A stretch of DNA of 64,000 bases from Amycolatopsis albispora (GTDB taxonomy: Bacteria > Actinomycetota > Actinomycetes > Mycobacteriales > Pseudonocardiaceae). The notes beneath the pieces are model-generated. The model worked only from the letters and a program-made list of their open reading frames with translations, was not told the DNA's origin and searched no databases. This document shows, in pieces, positions 61,773-64,000 of the stretch. Each line of letters begins with the position of its first letter. Position 1 is the first letter of the stretch. The DNA lies in NCBI RefSeq assembly GCF_003312875.1, contig NZ_CP015163.1, forward strand, positions 1,302,001 through 1,366,000, read 5' to 3'. Made by a program: the position numbers and the translations under genes.

Positions 61773-63140
61773 TCAATCGGGCAGGCCGTGTGCCCGCACC
61801 ACGTCGCGGTACCACTTGGCGCTCAGCTTCGGAATCCGTTCCTGGCTGGCGAAATCGACGTGGACCAGGCCGAAGCGCTTCGAATAGCCCTTGTCCCATT
61901 CGAAGTTGTCCAATAGGGACCACACGAAGTACCCGCGCAGGTCGGCACCGGCGGTGATGGCCGCGTGCGCGGCTCGCAGGTGCTCGTCGAGATAGGCGAT
62001 CCGGTCGTGGTCGAGCACCTGCCCGCCGGACACCTCGTCCTCGTAGGCGGCGCCGTTTTCGGTGATGTAGAGCGGAATCGCCGGGTAGTCCTCGGTCAGC
62101 CCGGCGAGCACGCGGGTGAGCCCGGCGCCTTCGACGCTCCAGCCCATGCTCGTGCGCCGCTCGGTGTGGTGGAAACCGAGCCTGCGCAGTCCGGGATAAC
62201 GCGACGGCCCGTCGATCGGCGGCGCGTCCGGTGTGCCGTACACCGTTTGCGGCGCGTAGTAGTTGATGCCGAGGAAGTCCATCGGCGCGCTGATCAGCGC
62301 CAGATCGCCGTCGGCGGCGAAGCCGAAATCGGAGATCCGCGCCAGATCCGTCCGTACGTCGTCGGGATATTCGCCGCGTAGCACGGGATCGAGGAACAGC
62401 CGGTTGGTCAGCCCGTCGACCCGGCGGGCGGTGTCGATGTCGTCCGGGTTCCCGGTGGCCGCGGTGACGGGCGATACGTTCAGCGTGATCCCGGCCTGGA
62501 CCGTGGCGATCGAGCGGAGCGCGTCCAGTGCCATGCCGTGCCCGAGCAGCAGGTGGTGCGCGGCTCGCAGCGCGGCGGCCGGTTCCGTGCGGCCCGGCGC
62601 GTGGTCGCCGCTCGCGTAACCGAGGATGGCCGAGCACCACGGCTCGTTCACCGTGATGAACCGGCTGACGCGTCCGGCGAGGAAGTGGTGCACGGCCGCG
62701 GCGAAATCGGCGAACCGCGACGCGGTGTCCCGCGACGGCCAGCCGCCCGCGTCCTCCAGCGGCTGCGGCAGATCCGCGTGGTAGAGCGTCACCCACGGTT
62801 CGATGCCGCGGTCGAGCAGGCTGTCCACCAGCCGCGAGTAGAAGTCCATGCCGCGCTGGTCGAGCGGCCCGCGCCCGGCGTGCTGCAGGCGCGACCAGGA
62901 CACCGAGAACCGGTAGGCGCCGGTGCCGAGCGCTTCGAGCAGTTGCACGTCCTCGAGGTAGCGGTGGTAGTGGTCGCAGGCGAGGTCCGCGGTGTCGCCG
63001 TCGCGGACGCGGCCGGGGAGGGTGGCGAAGGTGTCCCAGATCGACGTCCCGCGCGCACCCGGCGGCCCGGCGCCTTCGATCTGGTAGGCCGAGGTGGACG
63101 CACCCCAGGTGAAGCCGGGCGGAAACCGTAGGTTGGCCAT
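61773..63140 (-). CDS. Second cytoplasmic GH1 beta-glucosidase
   Basis: A 455-residue GH1 enzyme without signal peptide. The acid/base is Glu166 in TVNEPW, the nucleophile Glu361 in ITENG, and the start reads FTWGASTSAYQIEG. It differs clearly from the ceb-linked GH1 and is not in an importer operon. The ATG at 63140 has GGAGAGG upstream. It is divergent from a LacI gene and has no CebR box, so it probably answers to another sugar signal, for example a different beta-glucoside. Confidence 0.93.
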   Translation of the reverse strand: MANLRFPPGFTWGASTSAYQIEGAGPPGARGTSIWDTFATLPGRVRDGDTADLACDHYHRYLEDVQLLEALGTGAYRFSVSWSRLQHAGRGPLDQRGMDFYSRLVDSLLDRGIEPWVTLYHADLPQPLEDAGGWPSRDTASRFADFAAAVHHFLAGRVSRFITVNEPWCSAILGYASGDHAPGRTEPAAALRAAHHLLLGHGMALDALRSIATVQAGITLNVSPVTAATGNPDDIDTARRVDGLTNRLFLDPVLRGEYPDDVRTDLARISDFGFAADGDLALISAPMDFLGINYYAPQTVYGTPDAPPIDGPSRYPGLRRLGFHHTERRTSMGWSVEGAGLTRVLAGLTEDYPAIPLYITENGAAYEDEVSGGQVLDHDRIAYLDEHLRAAHAAITAGADLRGYFVWSLLDNFEWDKGYSKRFGLVHVDFASQERIPKLSAKWYRDVVRAHGLPD

Positions 63141-63173
63141 CGTGCGGTCCTCTCCGGACACAAGGACGGGCAG

Positions 63174-63187
63174 CTGAACTGGTTCAG
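63174..63187. promoter_or_regulatory. Operator CTGAAC-TG-GTTCAG
   Basis: A palindrome with perfect 6-bp arms and a TG centre, 33 bases before the GH1 start on the minus strand, of the size bound by LacI dimers. It probably controls the GH1 gene. Confidence 0.45.
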
Positions 63188-63247
63188 CGACGTGGAGATC
63201 CGGTGGTGCCCCCGCCCGACAACCTAGGCAGATGGAGTCGATTCAGT

Positions 63248-63284
63248 CAACGAACGCGGCTACTTAACCGGGTAAGCTTCGTTG
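63248..63284. promoter_or_regulatory. Nested palindrome before the right-edge LacI gene
   Basis: CTTAACCGGGTAAG (63263-63276, one mismatch) is flanked by outer arms CAACGAA (63248-63254) and TTCGTTG (63278-63284). It lies 34 bases before the LacI start and may be an autoregulatory operator or a leader structure. Confidence 0.35.
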
Positions 63285-63318
63285 GTAGACTGCGGGCCGT
63301 CCAGCGGGGGAGGTCCGC

Positions 63319-64000
63319 GTGAAACGTCCCACCATCGCCGACATCGCCAAGGCGGCGGGCGTGTCGAAGGGCGCGGTGTCCTACGCGCTGAACAACCGCC
63401 CCGGGGTCTCGGCCGCCACCCGCAGCCGGATCACCGGCATCGCCGCGGAACTGGGCTGGGCGCCGAGCACCGCGGCCCGCGCGCTGTCCGACGGCCGGGC
63501 GGGCGCGCTCGGGCTGGTGATCGACCGCCCGGCGGAGACGCTGGACGCCGAGCCGTTCCTCATCCGGCTGATCGCCGGCATCCAGGACGAACTCGGGGCG
63601 GGCCCGGCCTCGCTGGTGCTTCAGGTGTCGCCGAACCACGACACCGAGGTGGAGATCTACCGGCGCTGGCACGCCGAGCGCCGGGTGGACGGCGTGCTGC
63701 TGATCGACCTGCGTGACGACGACGCGCGGCTCGACGCGGTCGCCGCGCTGGGCCTGCCCGCCGTGGTGCTGGGCGGCCCGCTCGGTCGTCCCGGCCTGCC
63801 GTGCGCGTGGATCGACGACGAGGCCGCGATCGACGAGGTGCTGGAGTACCTGGCCGCGCTCGGGCACCGCCGGATCGTCCGCGTGGCCGGGCCGCGCGAG
63901 TTCATGCACACCCGCGTGCGGTCGGAGGCGTTCGAAAAGGCGGCGCGGCGGCTGGGGTTCGAGAGCGCGGAAGTGGTGCACACCGACTACTCCGACGAAG
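63319..64000 (+). CDS. LacI family regulator, 3' end outside the window
   Basis: The first 227 codons of a LacI regulator from the GTG at 63319 (GGGGGAGG ribosome site). The helix-turn-helix reads RPTIADIAKAAGVSKGAVSYALNNRPGVS, and the start of the sugar-binding domain includes GALGLVIDRP and LGHRRIVRVAG. The gene runs off the right edge without a stop. It is divergent from the second GH1 and is its likely regulator. Confidence 0.9.
   Translation, partial: MKRPTIADIAKAAGVSKGAVSYALNNRPGVSAATRSRITGIAAELGWAPSTAARALSDGRAGALGLVIDRPAETLDAEPFLIRLIAGIQDELGAGPASLVLQVSPNHDTEVEIYRRWHAERRVDGVLLIDLRDDDARLDAVAALGLPAVVLGGPLGRPGLPCAWIDDEAAIDEVLEYLAALGHRRIVRVAGPREFMHTRVRSEAFEKAARRLGFESAEVVHTDYSDE

Overview
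The window looks like chromosome of a high-GC, mycelial-type actinobacterium. GC is very high throughout, GTG starts are common, and genes often overlap by 1 or 4 bases. The mix of a SigF-like sigma factor, MsiK and CebR-type sugar regulation, a DUF742 protein and a large secreted cellulase set fits Pseudonocardiaceae (an Amycolatopsis-like organism is my best guess). That placement is inference from gene content; there is no rRNA or other marker gene here.

Region 1 (about 1-18.4 kb) is a stress and redox neighbourhood. It carries short-chain dehydrogenases, a DUF4383 membrane protein, a CocE-type hydrolase, a FAD/Rieske oxidoreductase, a cation:proton antiporter, an anti-sigma/sigma pair of the RsbW/SigF type, a Ppx/GppA phosphatase, a phosphoribosyltransferase, TspO, a PaoABC-like molybdenum aldehyde oxidoreductase with a DJ-1/PfpI gene, and a DsbA/VKOR disulfide pair. 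Several of these genes have GTTT/GTGT-N14-16-GGGTAN promoters of the SigF/SigB type. The region therefore reads as a local general-stress regulon around its own sigma factor.

Region 2 (18.4-22 kb) is mixed: MarR, a frameshifted luciferase-like monooxygenase, an orphan DUF742 protein, and an aldolase-like PLP enzyme with its GntR regulator and two phased operators.

Region 3 (22-38 kb) handles hemicellulose sugars. An LplABC-type importer, a DUF6807 protein, a Gfo/Idh/MocA oxidoreductase, a LacI repressor and a GH10 xylanase share a CGAAA-(G/C)-TTTCG-like operator. Next comes a bxl-type locus: GH3 and LacI diverge from a binding protein and two permeases. An IS481-family element of 1353 bp sits inside one copy of a hairpin repeat that recurs at 3' gene ends.

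Region 4 (39-63 kb) is a nearly complete cellulose and mannan degradation island. It holds a GH5_8-type mannanase-FnIII-CBM2, CBM2-GH48, GH9-CBM3c, AA10 LPMO-CBM2, CBM4-Ig-GH9-CBM2, two GH6 cellulases without CBM, a second AA10 LPMO without CBM, and cebEFG-GH1-msiK with the CebR/CelR repressor. A second GH1 with its own LacI regulator lies at the right edge. Seven strong TGGGAGCGCTCCCA-type boxes, plus one degenerate box at the repressor gene, mark the CebR regulon. One box controls a lipoprotein of unknown function divergent from the GH9-GH48 genes, the most attractive uncharacterised member. Secreted enzymes make cellobiose and xylo-oligosaccharides, the ABC importers (probably sharing MsiK) take them up, and cytoplasmic GH1 and GH3 enzymes hydrolyse them.
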